Shown here one piece after another: positions 28,181 to 37,558 of a stretch of DNA of 64,000 bases. This DNA is from Campylobacter concisus (lineage in GTDB: Bacteria > Campylobacterota > Campylobacteria > Campylobacterales > Campylobacteraceae): the NCBI RefSeq assembly GCF_002092855.1, contig NZ_LVLC01000001.1, forward strand, positions 62,001-126,000. Reading direction: 5' to 3'. The position numbers were made by a program, and so were the translations under genes. Below the pieces are notes generated by a model. That model was not told where the DNA came from. It saw only the letters and a list, made by a program, of their open reading frames with translations, and did no database searches. Every line of letters starts with the position of its first letter. Positions within the stretch are counted from its first letter, which is position 1.

Positions 28181-28492
28181 ATGATAATAAAAGAAAATGT
28201 ACCTGTTTGGGTCGATGAGAGCAGGTGTAAAGCCTGTGATGTCTGCGTGAGCTACTGCCCAGCTGGTGTGCTAGCGATGAGACTTGAGCCAAAAGCGGTG
28301 CTTGGTAAGATGATAGAGGTCGTCTATGCTGACTCATGCATAGGCTGTCGCGACTGCGAGCTTCACTGCCCTGATTTTGCCATTTATGTGGCTGAAAAAG
28401 GCTTTAAATTTGCAAAGCTAACCGCTGAGAGCAAAGAGCGAGCTACTGCCGTAAAGGCAAATAAATTTGCAAAGCTTGGAGAGAGCGCATGA
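28181..28492 (+). CDS. oorD: 2-oxoglutarate:acceptor oxidoreductase, delta (ferredoxin) subunit
   Basis: OorD is the ferredoxin-like subunit that wires 2-oxoglutarate oxidation to the electron acceptor. The 103 residues carry two [4Fe-4S] motifs, CKACDVCVSYCP and CIGCRDCELHCPD. It is the first of four overlapping subunit genes; its stop overlaps oorA by 4 bases. In C. jejuni sucCD separates mdh from oorD as far as I recall; here the gap is only 8 bases. Confidence 0.94.
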   Translation: MIIKENVPVWVDESRCKACDVCVSYCPAGVLAMRLEPKAVLGKMIEVVYADSCIGCRDCELHCPDFAIYVAEKGFKFAKLTAESKERATAVKANKFAKLGESA

Positions 28493-29619
28493 GAGAGCTA
28501 GTATCAACTGGAAATGCCCTAGTAGCAAGGGCTGCTGTCGAGTGTGGCTGTAACTTCTTTGGCGGATATCCGATCACTCCAAGTAGCGAGATCGCCCACG
28601 AGCTAAGCGTGCTTTTGCCAAAACATGGCGGCACATTTATACAAATGGAAGATGAGATAGCTGGGATTTCAGTTTCTCTTGGCGCAAGTGCGAGTGGTGC
28701 TAAGGCGATGACTGCTAGCTCAGGACCTGGAATTTCACTAAAGGCTGAGCAAATAGGCCTTGGCTTTATAGCTGAGATACCACTTGTCATCGTAAACGTT
28801 ATGCGCGGTGGCCCATCAACTGGCTTGCCAACCCGCGTCGCACAAGGCGATATCTTGCAGGCTAAAAACCCAACTCACGGCGATGTAAATATGATAGTGC
28901 TAGCGCCTAGCAGCCTAGAGGAGTGCTATACGCAGACAGTTCGAGCGTTTAACCTTGCAGCTAGGTTTATGACGCCAGTTATGCTGCTACTTGATGAGAC
29001 GATAGGCCACATGCAAGCAAGGGTTAGTTTGCCAGAGATTAGCGAGCTAGAAATTTATAAAAGAAGAGAATTTAATGGCGAGCCAAAAGAGTATAAACCT
29101 TATGAGGCCGCACCAGATGAGCCAGCTACGCTAAATCCTTTCTTTAAAGGCTATCACTACCACATAACTGGGCTTCACCACGGCGCCACTGGCTTTCCAA
29201 CAGAAGATGGCAAGATCGTTGAATATTCGATGAATAGGCTGTTTAATAAGATAAATTTACACACTGACGAGTGCGAAAAATATGAAGAGTTTATGCTTGA
29301 TGACGCTAAAATTTGCATCATCGCCTTTGGTAGTGTGGCGCTTTCAGCTAAGCAAGCGATATTAAATTTACGCGAAAAAGGGCTAAAAGTAGGGCTATTT
29401 AAACCGCTCACACTATTCCCAGCTCCAGCTAAAAAGCTAAAAGAGATATCAAATAAATTTAAGAAAATTTTAGTCTGCGAGCTAAATTTAGGCCAGTATA
29501 GTGGCGAAATTTTAAAGATCATCTTAAGAGATGACTTTGCAAAACTGCTAAAAGCAAACGGCAGACCGATAAGCCCAAGCGAGATCGAGGCGAAGATAGG
29601 AGAAATTTATGGCTTTTAA
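28489..29619 (+). CDS. oorA: 2-oxoglutarate:acceptor oxidoreductase, alpha subunit
   Basis: OorA is the pyrimidine-binding ThDP half of the enzyme that converts 2-oxoglutarate and CoA to succinyl-CoA and CO2. The 376 residues contain GGYPITPSSEIAHEL, MEDEIAGISVSLGAS, the glycine-rich TASSGPGISLK and GPSTGLPTRVAQGD, which are signatures of the alpha subunit. A C-terminal transketolase-like domain (IAFGSVALSAKQAI, about 270-370) completes it. It overlaps oorB by 11 bases. Confidence 0.95.
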   Translation: MRELVSTGNALVARAAVECGCNFFGGYPITPSSEIAHELSVLLPKHGGTFIQMEDEIAGISVSLGASASGAKAMTASSGPGISLKAEQIGLGFIAEIPLVIVNVMRGGPSTGLPTRVAQGDILQAKNPTHGDVNMIVLAPSSLEECYTQTVRAFNLAARFMTPVMLLLDETIGHMQARVSLPEISELEIYKRREFNGEPKEYKPYEAAPDEPATLNPFFKGYHYHITGLHHGATGFPTEDGKIVEYSMNRLFNKINLHTDECEKYEEFMLDDAKICIIAFGSVALSAKQAILNLREKGLKVGLFKPLTLFPAPAKKLKEISNKFKKILVCELNLGQYSGEILKIILRDDFAKLLKANGRPISPSEIEAKIGEIYGF

Positions 29620-30454
29620 TTATGATAAATATTTACGAACAGATAAAATGCCTACTCTTTGGTGCTGGGGCTGTGGCGATGGCGTCATACTAAAGGCGCT
29701 CATTCGCGCGATCGACACCATGGGCTGGGACATGAACGACGTTTGTGTAGTCTCAGGCATAGGCTGCTCTGGCCGTTTTAGTGGATATCTCGACTGCAAT
29801 ACCATCCACACAACTCACGGCAGAGCCGTAGCTTACGCAACTGGCGTAAAGATGGCAAATCCAGACAAGCACGTCATCGTAGTAACTGGCGATGGCGACG
29901 GACTGGCGATCGGGGGCAACCACACGATACACGGATGCCGCCGAAATATCGGGCTAAATCACATCCTAATAAACAACTTCATCTACGCGCTAACAAACTC
30001 TCAAACTAGCCCAACCACGCCAAAAGGTATGTGGACGGTCACAGCACAATACGGCAACATCGATCCTAGCTTTGACGCCTGTAAGCTCGCAACCGCCGCA
30101 GGTGCTAGCTTTGTCGCGCGTGGTAGCGTCATCGAGCCAGAGAAGCTTACAAAGCTCTTTGTAGAGGGCTTTAGCCACGATGGATACAGCTTTTTTGATG
30201 TATTTTCAAACTGCCATATAAATTTAGGTCGCAAGAACAAAATGGGCGAGGCGGTGAAAAATTTAGAGTGGATAAAGGGCCGCACGACTAGCAAGGTCAA
30301 ATTCGACATGCTAAGTGACGAAGAGAAAGAGGGCATTTTCCCACTTGGTGTGCTTCACAAAGATGAAGAAAAGATCGAATACACCAAAGCTTACGACAAG
30401 GTAAGAAGGGCTGCAATGAGCAATGAAGCGATAAATTTTGAGGAGCTAGCATGA
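29609..30454 (+). CDS. oorB: 2-oxoglutarate:acceptor oxidoreductase, beta subunit
   Basis: OorB is the ThDP pyrophosphate-binding half. The 281 residues show WCWGCGDG (CxxC-type cluster ligand region), SGIGCSGRF, THGRAVAYATGVK, the ThDP motif GDGDGLAIGGNH, and NNFIYALTNSQTSPTTP, all typical. It overlaps both oorA and oorC by a few bases, in keeping with fixed stoichiometry. Confidence 0.95.
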   Translation: MAFNYDKYLRTDKMPTLWCWGCGDGVILKALIRAIDTMGWDMNDVCVVSGIGCSGRFSGYLDCNTIHTTHGRAVAYATGVKMANPDKHVIVVTGDGDGLAIGGNHTIHGCRRNIGLNHILINNFIYALTNSQTSPTTPKGMWTVTAQYGNIDPSFDACKLATAAGASFVARGSVIEPEKLTKLFVEGFSHDGYSFFDVFSNCHINLGRKNKMGEAVKNLEWIKGRTTSKVKFDMLSDEEKEGIFPLGVLHKDEEKIEYTKAYDKVRRAAMSNEAINFEELA

Positions 30455-31002
30455 AGTCACAACTAAGATTTGTCGGCGTTGGCGGACAGGGCGTCATACT
30501 AGCTGGCGAGATCCTCTCAGCTGCCAAGATAAAAGCAGGCGGATATGGCGTCAAGGCCTCTACCTACACATCTCAGGTGCGTGGCGGTCCAACGAAGGTC
30601 GATATCATACTTGATGAGAAAGAAATTTTATACCCTTATGCAAACGAGGGCGAGATAGACTTTATGCTTGCTACCGCGCAGATAAGCTACAACGCCTTTA
30701 AAAGTGGCGTGAAAGAGGGCGGTGCGATCGTTGTTGAGCCAAATTTGGTAAAAGTGAGCGATGAGGATAAAAAGCGCTGGAAAATTTACGAAATTCCTAT
30801 CATCTCTATCGCAAAAGACGAGGTTGGTAATGTCATCACTCAAAGCGTCGTAGCCCTTGGCGTAGCAGTGGCGATGAGTGGGTGCATGGATGAAAATTTA
30901 GTGTGTGAAGAGATGCTAGCAAGCGTGCCAGCTAAGGTCAAAGAAGCAAACGCAAAAGCTTACGAGCTAGGTCTAAAATACGCAAAAGAGCTTTTAAAAT
31001 AA
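30451..31002 (+). CDS. oorC: 2-oxoglutarate:acceptor oxidoreductase, gamma subunit
   Basis: The 183-residue gamma subunit has the family start LRFVGVGGQGVILAGEIL and the central TSQVRGGPTKVDIILDE. It completes the OorDABC complex, which in epsilonproteobacteria replaces 2-oxoglutarate dehydrogenase and reduces flavodoxin or ferredoxin. A strong hairpin follows directly, ending the icd-mdh-oorDABC operon. Confidence 0.95.
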   Translation: MKSQLRFVGVGGQGVILAGEILSAAKIKAGGYGVKASTYTSQVRGGPTKVDIILDEKEILYPYANEGEIDFMLATAQISYNAFKSGVKEGGAIVVEPNLVKVSDEDKKRWKIYEIPIISIAKDEVGNVITQSVVALGVAVAMSGCMDENLVCEEMLASVPAKVKEANAKAYELGLKYAKELLK

Positions 31003-31028
31003 ATTTTGGCTAATTTTTAGCCAAAATT
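31002..31028 (+). terminator. Terminator after oorC
   Basis: AATTTTGGCTA pairs with TAGCCAAAATT around ATTTT, starting in the stop codon of oorC. The 250 bases beyond it, up to the receptor pseudogene, are very AT-rich and show no operator I could name. Confidence 0.75.
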
Positions 31029-31283
31029 CTACTATAAACAGAAAAATCAATTATTACTTTTCTTAAAATTTTAAGCATCACTTATCGATATAAAAGATTA
31101 TATTTATAGTATTTATTTATCTTGCCAAAGCTATGAAATTTTTTAAAAATTGTTCTCATAATGCCTTATTTTAGCTTTCTTAAATAAAATATATTTTTAA
31201 ATATTTAATAAATTAATAAATTATATTTAAGATTTGTTTTAGTAACATTTCAGATGTAAAATTTTTGTAAAAAGGAGTAAAAA

Positions 31284-33467
31284 TTGAGTTACAAAATCTC
31301 AGTTGCAACATGTGCTGCACTTTTGATGTGCAGTGGTTTTTTAAGTCAAGTTTTTGCTGTGCAAACGACAAAACTTGAGGGTATCGAAGTAAATTCAGTC
31401 GGTGATAACATCAGCGAGAGTGGCATCGATGAAGGAATTTTAAGTAAAAGAGTAGCCGCTGGTCCTTTGGCTGATAAAAAAGTTATAGATATGCCTTATC
31501 AAGTAAATACAATCTCAAAAGAGGTTCTTGATAACCAAGGCGTTCAAGGTTTTGAAGATGCAGTTAGGTATTTTCCTTCAGCTTCTATTCAGTATCGCGG
31601 CGGTGGCGATGTTGGTCGTCCGCAAACCCGTGGTTTTCAAGGTTCAGTCGTAGGTAATGTTCTTTGGGACGGCTTTTACTCTACATCAACCACAGCTATA
31701 CCTATGGCGATGTTTGAGAGTTTGCAGATCCAAAACGGCCTTGCTGGCTCGCTTTATGGTGGCGCCACGCCTTCTGGATATTTCCTCTACTCTCGTAAGT
31801 GCCCAGTTCCACTTCAAAATATCATCTAGACTGATTACAGCTCAAGGTCAAATTTGGGCGTAGGACTTGATACTTCAAATAAATTTGAAAAGGTTGGATA
31901 TAGGGGCGTCTTTTACTACTCAGGCGGAGAAAAGAATGCCAAAGATAGCAAATTTTCTCGTCGCTTAGCCTCACTAGGACTTGATTTTTATCTTACAGAG
32001 AATTTAACACTTGAGACAAACTTTAGCCACTATGAGCATAAAAACTCAGGTATGCCAGGTGCTTTTAGTATGCCATTAACAAACGGAGTGGCAAATTTTG
32101 ATGTACCTAGCCCTGTAAAAGATACCAAAAGAGGACTTGAGCAGTCTTTTGGTGGCAATCATCTTAAAACAACGACAGCTAGCGTAAAACTAAAATATGC
32201 TCCAACAGACAACTGGTATTTTGAAGGTGGCTATCAGTGGCAAAAGGCTATCAGAGATATGTATACCTCTAACAATGATTTTTTAAACTCAAAAGGTGAT
32301 TTTAAGGTGACTCAAACTGGAGGAAGCGGAGCATCTGGCAGATTTGATGTAGATAGTTGGTTCTTAAAAGGTTTGACAAATTTTGAAACAGGTTCTTTAT
32401 CACATAATTTTGCCGTAGCTATAAATGGATATCGCTGGACTATTTATAGTGCTAGAAATGAAGGCGGTGAAAAAGAACTTGGAACATCAAATTTATATAA
32501 TCCAGTAATATTTAACGATCAGCACGTAGCAAAAGGAAGTGGCAGATATAAAAATAGAAGTAGTGATATGAAAAATGTATCTGTTGTTGATGATATTAAA
32601 TTTAATGACTACTTTAGCACTATCTTGTCAGTTTCAAGAAGCTGGTTTACAAGCTATAAGCTAGATCCATCTAAAGAGAAAAACTATGATAAAAGTGGCT
32701 TTAACTACGGTGTAAGCCTTGTCTATAAACCAGTTGAAAACGTAAGCCTTTATACTACTTATGCAGATAGTATCTCAAATGAACAATCAACTTATACTTT
32801 TAGAAGAGGACCTAGAGCAGGCGAGACTTTAACAGTAGAGCCTATTAGAAGTAAACAATATGAGATCGGTGCAAAAGCAAGACTAGGTGAGCTTGATCTA
32901 TCAGCTGCGATCTTTGAGATCAAACGTCCAGTAGCATACCTATTTGGAAATGGAGCAAGTGCAGAGTATAAAATTCAAGGCACACAAAGAAACCGCGGCT
33001 TTGAGCTAACTACTGGTGGAAAGCTTGTTGATACTTTAAGTATGTATGGTGGTTTTACACTTCTTGATGCTAAGATAAAAAATGCTAAAGATGGCGTATC
33101 TGAAGGCAAAACGGTTATTGGTGAGCCAAAATTTCAAGCAAATGTCTTGTTTGACTACGCAGTTCCTAGCACAAACAAACTTGCATTTACAACAAATTTC
33201 CACTACACAGGCAAACGCTACATCGACAATGCCAACGCTCATAGCGTAAATGGCTATTTCACAACAGATGTTGGAGCTAGATACACTACAAAAGCTTGGC
33301 TAGGCAAAGAGACAACTATAAGATTTGACATAAATAACCTCTTTGATAAAAAATACTGGGCAGGAATGCTTCCATCTGATGTAGATGGAGCGATTGCTGG
33401 ACGCGGAACTTCGCTTTTCTTAGGACAAAGCAGAACCTTCATGCTTTCAGCTCAAGTTAGATTCTAA
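31284..33467 (+). pseudogene. TonB-dependent receptor with an in-frame stop
   Basis: Read through, this is a full-length outer-membrane siderophore/metallophore receptor of about 727 residues. It has a signal peptide ending VFA, a plug domain (MPYQVNTISKEVLDNQG, RGFQGSVVGNVLWDG, LAGSLYGGATPSG), and a 22-strand-type barrel ending in NLFDKKYWAG and the terminal aromatic residue of SAQVRF. A TAG at 31827-31829 interrupts codon 182 at the plug-to-barrel junction. The frame is unchanged on both sides, so this is a point nonsense change, not a shift. TTG at 31284 follows AAAGGAG. The second half has only a weak internal TTG and no signal peptide, so it cannot be made as a working barrel. Confidence 0.85.
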
Positions 33468-33472
33468 AAACC

Positions 33473-33495
33473 AAAGCCAAATTTATTTTGGCTTT
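33473..33495 (+). terminator. Hairpin after the receptor pseudogene
   Basis: AAAGCCAAA pairs with TTTGGCTTT around TTTAT, a few bases past the stop codon. There is no direct T run, so it may only partly terminate and let transcription pass into the methyltransferase and ABC genes. Confidence 0.5.
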
Positions 33496-33553
33496 AGGCT
33501 CTTTAAATTTGCCTTTTTTATAGGGCAGATTTAAATAACCAAAGGGAAAAAAG

Positions 33554-34393
33554 ATGCAAGGGCTGGTTGATTATCAAGCGATTTTGGAGCGAGTGTTTTC
33601 GCCTACTTTACAAAAAGTAAAAGGCAAAGATGGTAGCGTAAACTGGGATGATTACGCAGATATGTATAACGAGATGACTGGCATGGAGGCGGCTTCTACG
33701 CTAAATTTGCTCTCAAATTTACCTATCACAAAAGATGATAGCGTGCTTGACGTGGGGTGTGGTCCAGCAAGGCTTAGCGTACCACTTGCAAAGCTGGCAA
33801 AGAGCGTAAGTGCGCTAGATCCATTTGCAAAAATGCTTGAATATGCCAAAAAAAATGCAAAAGAGGCTGGAGCGAAAAATATAAATTTCATCCAAAAAGA
33901 CTGGAGTGATGAGCAGAGTTTAAAGGATCTGCCAAAACACGACATCGTGTTAGCATCACGCTCAGTTGGGCTTTTTGATATAAAAAAGCTTTGCAAATTT
34001 GCTAAAAAATATGTCGTGATGACCTCTTTTTTAATGGATTATCCAAGTTTAAAGACATTCTGGCAAGACTTCTTAAAAGGGATAAAAGATGAAAATGAGG
34101 CAGGTCTTAGCGATAGGAGATTTGGCTATAACTTTATCTTTAATATCGCTTACGACATGGGAGCAAATCCAAATTTAAAGATAATCGACACCATTTTTGA
34201 GAGGGATTTTGCTAGCCTTGAAGAGGCGTTTTCTTATTTTAGATTTGTTGGTGAGATCGCGCCCGAAAAAGAAGAAATCTACAAACGAAACGTAGAAAAG
34301 TATCTTACTAAAACAAATGACGGATATAAATTTAAAAGAGAGACAAAGAGTTATCTCATCTGGTGGGACGTACGGGAGATGAAATTTGAGTAG
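33554..34393 (+). CDS. Class I SAM-dependent methyltransferase in a metal uptake locus
   Basis: The 279-residue soluble protein has the SAM-binding motif VLDVGCGPARLS (residues 64-75), the acidic loop LDPFAKMLEYAKKNA and a third motif HDIVLASRSVGLFD. It is the only member of this locus without an obvious lesion. The substrate is unknown. Its place between a TonB receptor and a FecCD-type ABC transporter suggests it modifies the imported metal complex or its ligand, or acts on a component of uptake; this is inference from position. AAAGGG lies before the ATG. Its end overlaps the TTG start of the permease remnant. Confidence 0.8.
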   Translation: MQGLVDYQAILERVFSPTLQKVKGKDGSVNWDDYADMYNEMTGMEAASTLNLLSNLPITKDDSVLDVGCGPARLSVPLAKLAKSVSALDPFAKMLEYAKKNAKEAGAKNINFIQKDWSDEQSLKDLPKHDIVLASRSVGLFDIKKLCKFAKKYVVMTSFLMDYPSLKTFWQDFLKGIKDENEAGLSDRRFGYNFIFNIAYDMGANPNLKIIDTIFERDFASLEEAFSYFRFVGEIAPEKEEIYKRNVEKYLTKTNDGYKFKRETKSYLIWWDVREMKFE

Positions 34394-35395
34394 TCAAAAG
34401 ATCATTTTTGCATTATTTGCACTTCTTTTGCTGGTACTCTTTTTTCATTAGGTATCGGACGCTACGAGATAAGTTACGCTCAAATTTTTGAGTTTATAAG
34501 ATCAGCCATTTTAAACGAGCAACCAAGCGACGAGCAAGGATATACGGTCTTTACGCTAATTCGTTTGCCAAGGGTGCTTTTTGCCGTCCTTGTTGGTGCA
34601 GCGCTTGCTAGCTCTGGAGCTGTCTATCAATGTCTTTTTAAAAACCCTCTAGTCTCGCCTGACATCCTTGGCGTCTCAAGCGGCGCAGCTGTGGGAGCTA
34701 GCGTGGCTATCATCTTAAATTTCAACTACATAGGCGTGCAGCTTAGTGCCTTTGGCTGCGGTCTTTTTGCCGTTTTTGCTGTCGTTTTTATAAGCAGCGT
34801 TATCGCAAAGGGTAGGCTAAATTTACTCGTGATGGTGCTAACTGGCATCGTCATCTCATCTCTTTTTGGAGCACTTAGCTCGCTCATAAAATTTCTAGCT
34901 GATAGCGAAGATAAGCTACCAGAAGTTACTTTTTGGCTGATGGGAAGCCTTGCAAGAAGCGGCGGATATAAAAATTTGGCTCTACTTTTTTGCGTAGTTA
35001 TGATCTGTCTTGTGCCACTTTTCATGCTTCGCTACAAGCTAAATACGCTTAGTTTTGGCGAAGAAGAGGCTAGGGCGATGGGGCTAAATGTAAAATTTTA
35101 CAACATCATAATCATCATCGCTTCAACACTTCTAACCGCTACTTGTGTCTCATTTTGCGGTATCGTGGGCTGGGTGGGGCTTGTCATCCCTCACATCATG
35201 CGCTTTGTCGTGGGAGCAAATTTCATCACGCTATTTCCAGCTTCACTGCTTGGCGGAGGGCTATTTTTACTGATAGTTGATACCGCTTCACGCAGTCTAA
35301 TGGCAAGCGAGATCCCACTTGGCGTCATCACTTCGCTAGTTGGCGCGCCTGTTTTTGTCTATCTGCTCTATAAGAGCAAAAAGGGTTTTGCGTGA
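34386..35395 (+). pseudogene. FecCD-family ABC permease with a frameshift
   Basis: The permease frame opens at TTG 34386 (SSQKIIFALFALLLLVLFF) and runs into a stop after a run of six T at 34440-34445. With a seventh T it continues as SLGIGRYEISYAQIFEF and on into the intact remainder, IRLPRVLFAVLVGAALASSGAVYQ in two parts, KNPLVSPDILGVSSGA, GIVGWVGLVIPHIMR. The repaired length is about 336 residues, exactly the family norm. The visible open part starts only at 34565 and lacks the first membrane helix. It carries iron-complex, cobalamin or nickel-chelate substrates in related systems. Confidence 0.82.
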
Positions 35396-36135
35396 AATTT
35401 GAGATAAAAAATTTAAGCTGTGGCTACGACAAAAAGGTCGTTATAGAAAATTTCAATGCAAATTTACAAGATGGCGACATCTTTTGCCTGCTTGGTAGCA
35501 ATGGCGTCGGCAAAACGACGACGTTTAAGACGATACTTGGCTTTTTAAAGCCACTTGGGGGAGAAATTTTAATAGACGGCAAAGACGCGCTAAAGATGAG
35601 CGAGAAAGAGCGAGCAAGCTTTATAAGCTACGTCCCGCAAGCTCATACACCGCCATTTGCTTTTAGCGTTTTTGACGTGGTGATGATGAGTGCAAATGCA
35701 AGGCTTGGTATATTTGAGCGCCCTAGCAAAGAGGATGAGAAGATAGCACTAGATGCGTTAAAGACGCTAAATTTAGAGAGCTTTAAAGGCGGCGAGCGGC
35801 AAATGGTGCTGATAGCTAGGGCTTTAGCGCAACGCTCAAAGGTGATGCTACTTGACGAGCCAACAGCAAATTTAGACTTTGGTAATCATTTAAAAGAGAT
35901 AAAAAAGCTCGCAAAGCAAGGCTACATCATCATCCTCACCTCTCGTCAGCCAGAGCAGGTCTTTTATCTAAACGCAAAAGTTGCGATGCTTGGGCGTGAT
36001 AAAAACTACATCTACGGCGAGGCTAGCGAGGTGATGAATGGTGAAAATTTAAAGAAAATTTACGGTGTAGATATACGAGTGGTGAAAAATATCATCGATG
36101 AACGCGAGCATTTCTCTTGCGTGATGGTGGATTGA
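35392..36135 (+). CDS. FecE-like ABC transporter ATPase, probably degenerate
   Basis: The frame is open, but key parts are damaged. Walker A (GSNGVGKTT, 35-43), Q-loop (VPQAH, Q83) and Walker B (MLLDEPTAN, E156) are intact. The signature motif, normally LSGGE with about 10 residues linking it to the preceding helix, reads ESFKGGERQM: the segment and the L-S of the motif are missing, as if a short in-frame deletion had occurred near 35785. The H-loop histidine, expected in TSHQPEQ, is arginine (R185, codon at 35944). The length of 247 is about 10 below the family. It overlaps the permease end by 4 bases. I expect it to be poorly active or inactive. Confidence 0.75.
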   Translation: MKFEIKNLSCGYDKKVVIENFNANLQDGDIFCLLGSNGVGKTTTFKTILGFLKPLGGEILIDGKDALKMSEKERASFISYVPQAHTPPFAFSVFDVVMMSANARLGIFERPSKEDEKIALDALKTLNLESFKGGERQMVLIARALAQRSKVMLLDEPTANLDFGNHLKEIKKLAKQGYIIILTSRQPEQVFYLNAKVAMLGRDKNYIYGEASEVMNGENLKKIYGVDIRVVKNIIDEREHFSCVMVD

Positions 36136-36146
36136 AAGGAGAAGAT

Positions 36147-37159
36147 ATGTTTAAGAAAATTTTACTTTTGGCTTTTTTGCTTGTTAGTTTGCAAGCAAGA
36201 GTGGTACTTGATAGCGACGATAAAAAAGTAGAAGTACCTGATGTGATCGAGCGTGCGACACCTTTGATAGGGGCTTTTGTGCAAGTCTCTGCGATGCTTG
36301 GTAACGAGGATCATATAATTAGCGGTGCGCCAAAACTGCCTCCACTTATGTCAAAAATTTTTCCAAATATAAAGAGTAACAACAACAAAAGTGGCATGCT
36401 AAGTAGCAGCGTCGAGACTATTATCGCGTCAAAAACGCAAGTTGTTTTTGGGCCAGTTGGCATGATGTTTGATGAAAATAGCAAGGCTCAGCTAGAGAGC
36501 GCTGGCATCGCGGTTGTGAAGATAGATAAATTTCAAAGCATCAAAGAGATACAAGATAGCTTTAGCAAGATCGCTGAAATTTGGGGCGAAAAGAGCGTAA
36601 AAAGGGCGCGTGAGTTTAATGACTATTTTAACGAGAATATAAAATTTGTAAGCCAAAAACAGCAAATTTAACGCCAAAAAAGAGAGTTTTGGTGCTTAAC
36701 TATAACTCAGGAAACTTTAACACCATTAGCTCAAAAGATATCGGCGCAGAGTATATTAGCGTGGCTGGTGGTATAAATTTAAGCTCAGAACTAAGCGATG
36801 GGGATTTTAAAATTTCAAAATCAATAAATGAAGAGCAAGTCATCATCTTTAACCAAGATATCATCATCACAAATTCACAAAAAAGTGCCGATGCTATCAC
36901 CAAAAACGCATCATTTGCCAAGCTAAAAGCTGTGCAAAATGGAGAAATTTTTGTAGTGCCAAGTGGCGTTTATCTTTGGAGCGTAAGAAGTGCTGAAGGT
37001 GCGTTCTATCCACTTTGGCTGGCTAAGACATTTTACCCAGAGAAATTTAGCGATCTAAATTTAGAGCAAAAAACAAAAGAGTTTTACGAGAGGTTTTATA
37101 ACTACAAGCTAAGTGATAGCGAGCTAAAAGAAATTTTGCACTCAAAGGGTGAATTTTGA
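36147..37159 (+). pseudogene. Periplasmic metal-chelate binding protein with a frameshift
   Basis: A signal peptide (FKKILLLAFLLVSLQA) starts a FecB/BtuF-type binding protein: RATPLIGAFVQVSAMLG, SSVETIIASKTQVVFG and IAVVKIDKFQSIKEI. The frame stops at 36669-36671. One extra A in the A5 run at 36655-36659 would restore SQKTANLTPKKRVLVLNYN and lead into the remaining frame (SGNFNTISSKDIGAEYISVAGG, ending SKGEF). The repaired length is about 337 residues. ATG 36147 after AAAGGAG is the natural start. As it stands, only the first lobe can be made. Confidence 0.82.
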
Positions 37160-37558
37160 TAATAGGACAAAAATAAGGTTATTTATTATATTTAATATAT
37201 TTATTTAAGTATAAAAGTAAATTTATCTTTATAATATCCTAAAAAAAGTGCTTTTAAAGCTTAAAAACTCAAAAATAAAAATAAACTTCAAATCGGTAGA
37301 AATTTTTATATATCTTATAAATTTTTCTACCACTAAATTTATAAAAACTACCTTGAAAAGCCCATTTCATCCTTTTTGATTTTAATATCAGCTCTCATTT
37401 CTTAATCTAAAATAAATCTTTATGTTTCTTTTAAGTAAATTTAATGTAATCTTCCATTATTAATTATTTAATTAATATAGTAGTTTTAAAAAATATTAAG
37501 AAATAAACTGGCGGTGCGTTTTTAAACGCTAAAAATTTACTAAGATAGGAAGTTATCA
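37160..37558 (+). promoter_or_regulatory. AT-rich intergenic region upstream of mfrA
   Basis: No ORF is found here. A hairpin at 37295-37331 (GGTAGAAA ... TTTCTACC, with two mismatched pairs inside) may end transcription from the uptake locus. The rest is AT-rich and must contain the mfrA promoter, but no -10 box is clearly better than its surroundings. A ribosome binding site (ATAGGAAG) lies just before mfrA. Confidence 0.4.

Noticed and set aside
31827..31829. TAG read as a recoded amino acid (pyrrolysine-type) in the TonB receptor
   Set aside because: Neighbouring genes of the same locus also carry lesions, receptors of this family have no such residue, and there is no sign of recoding genes in the window.
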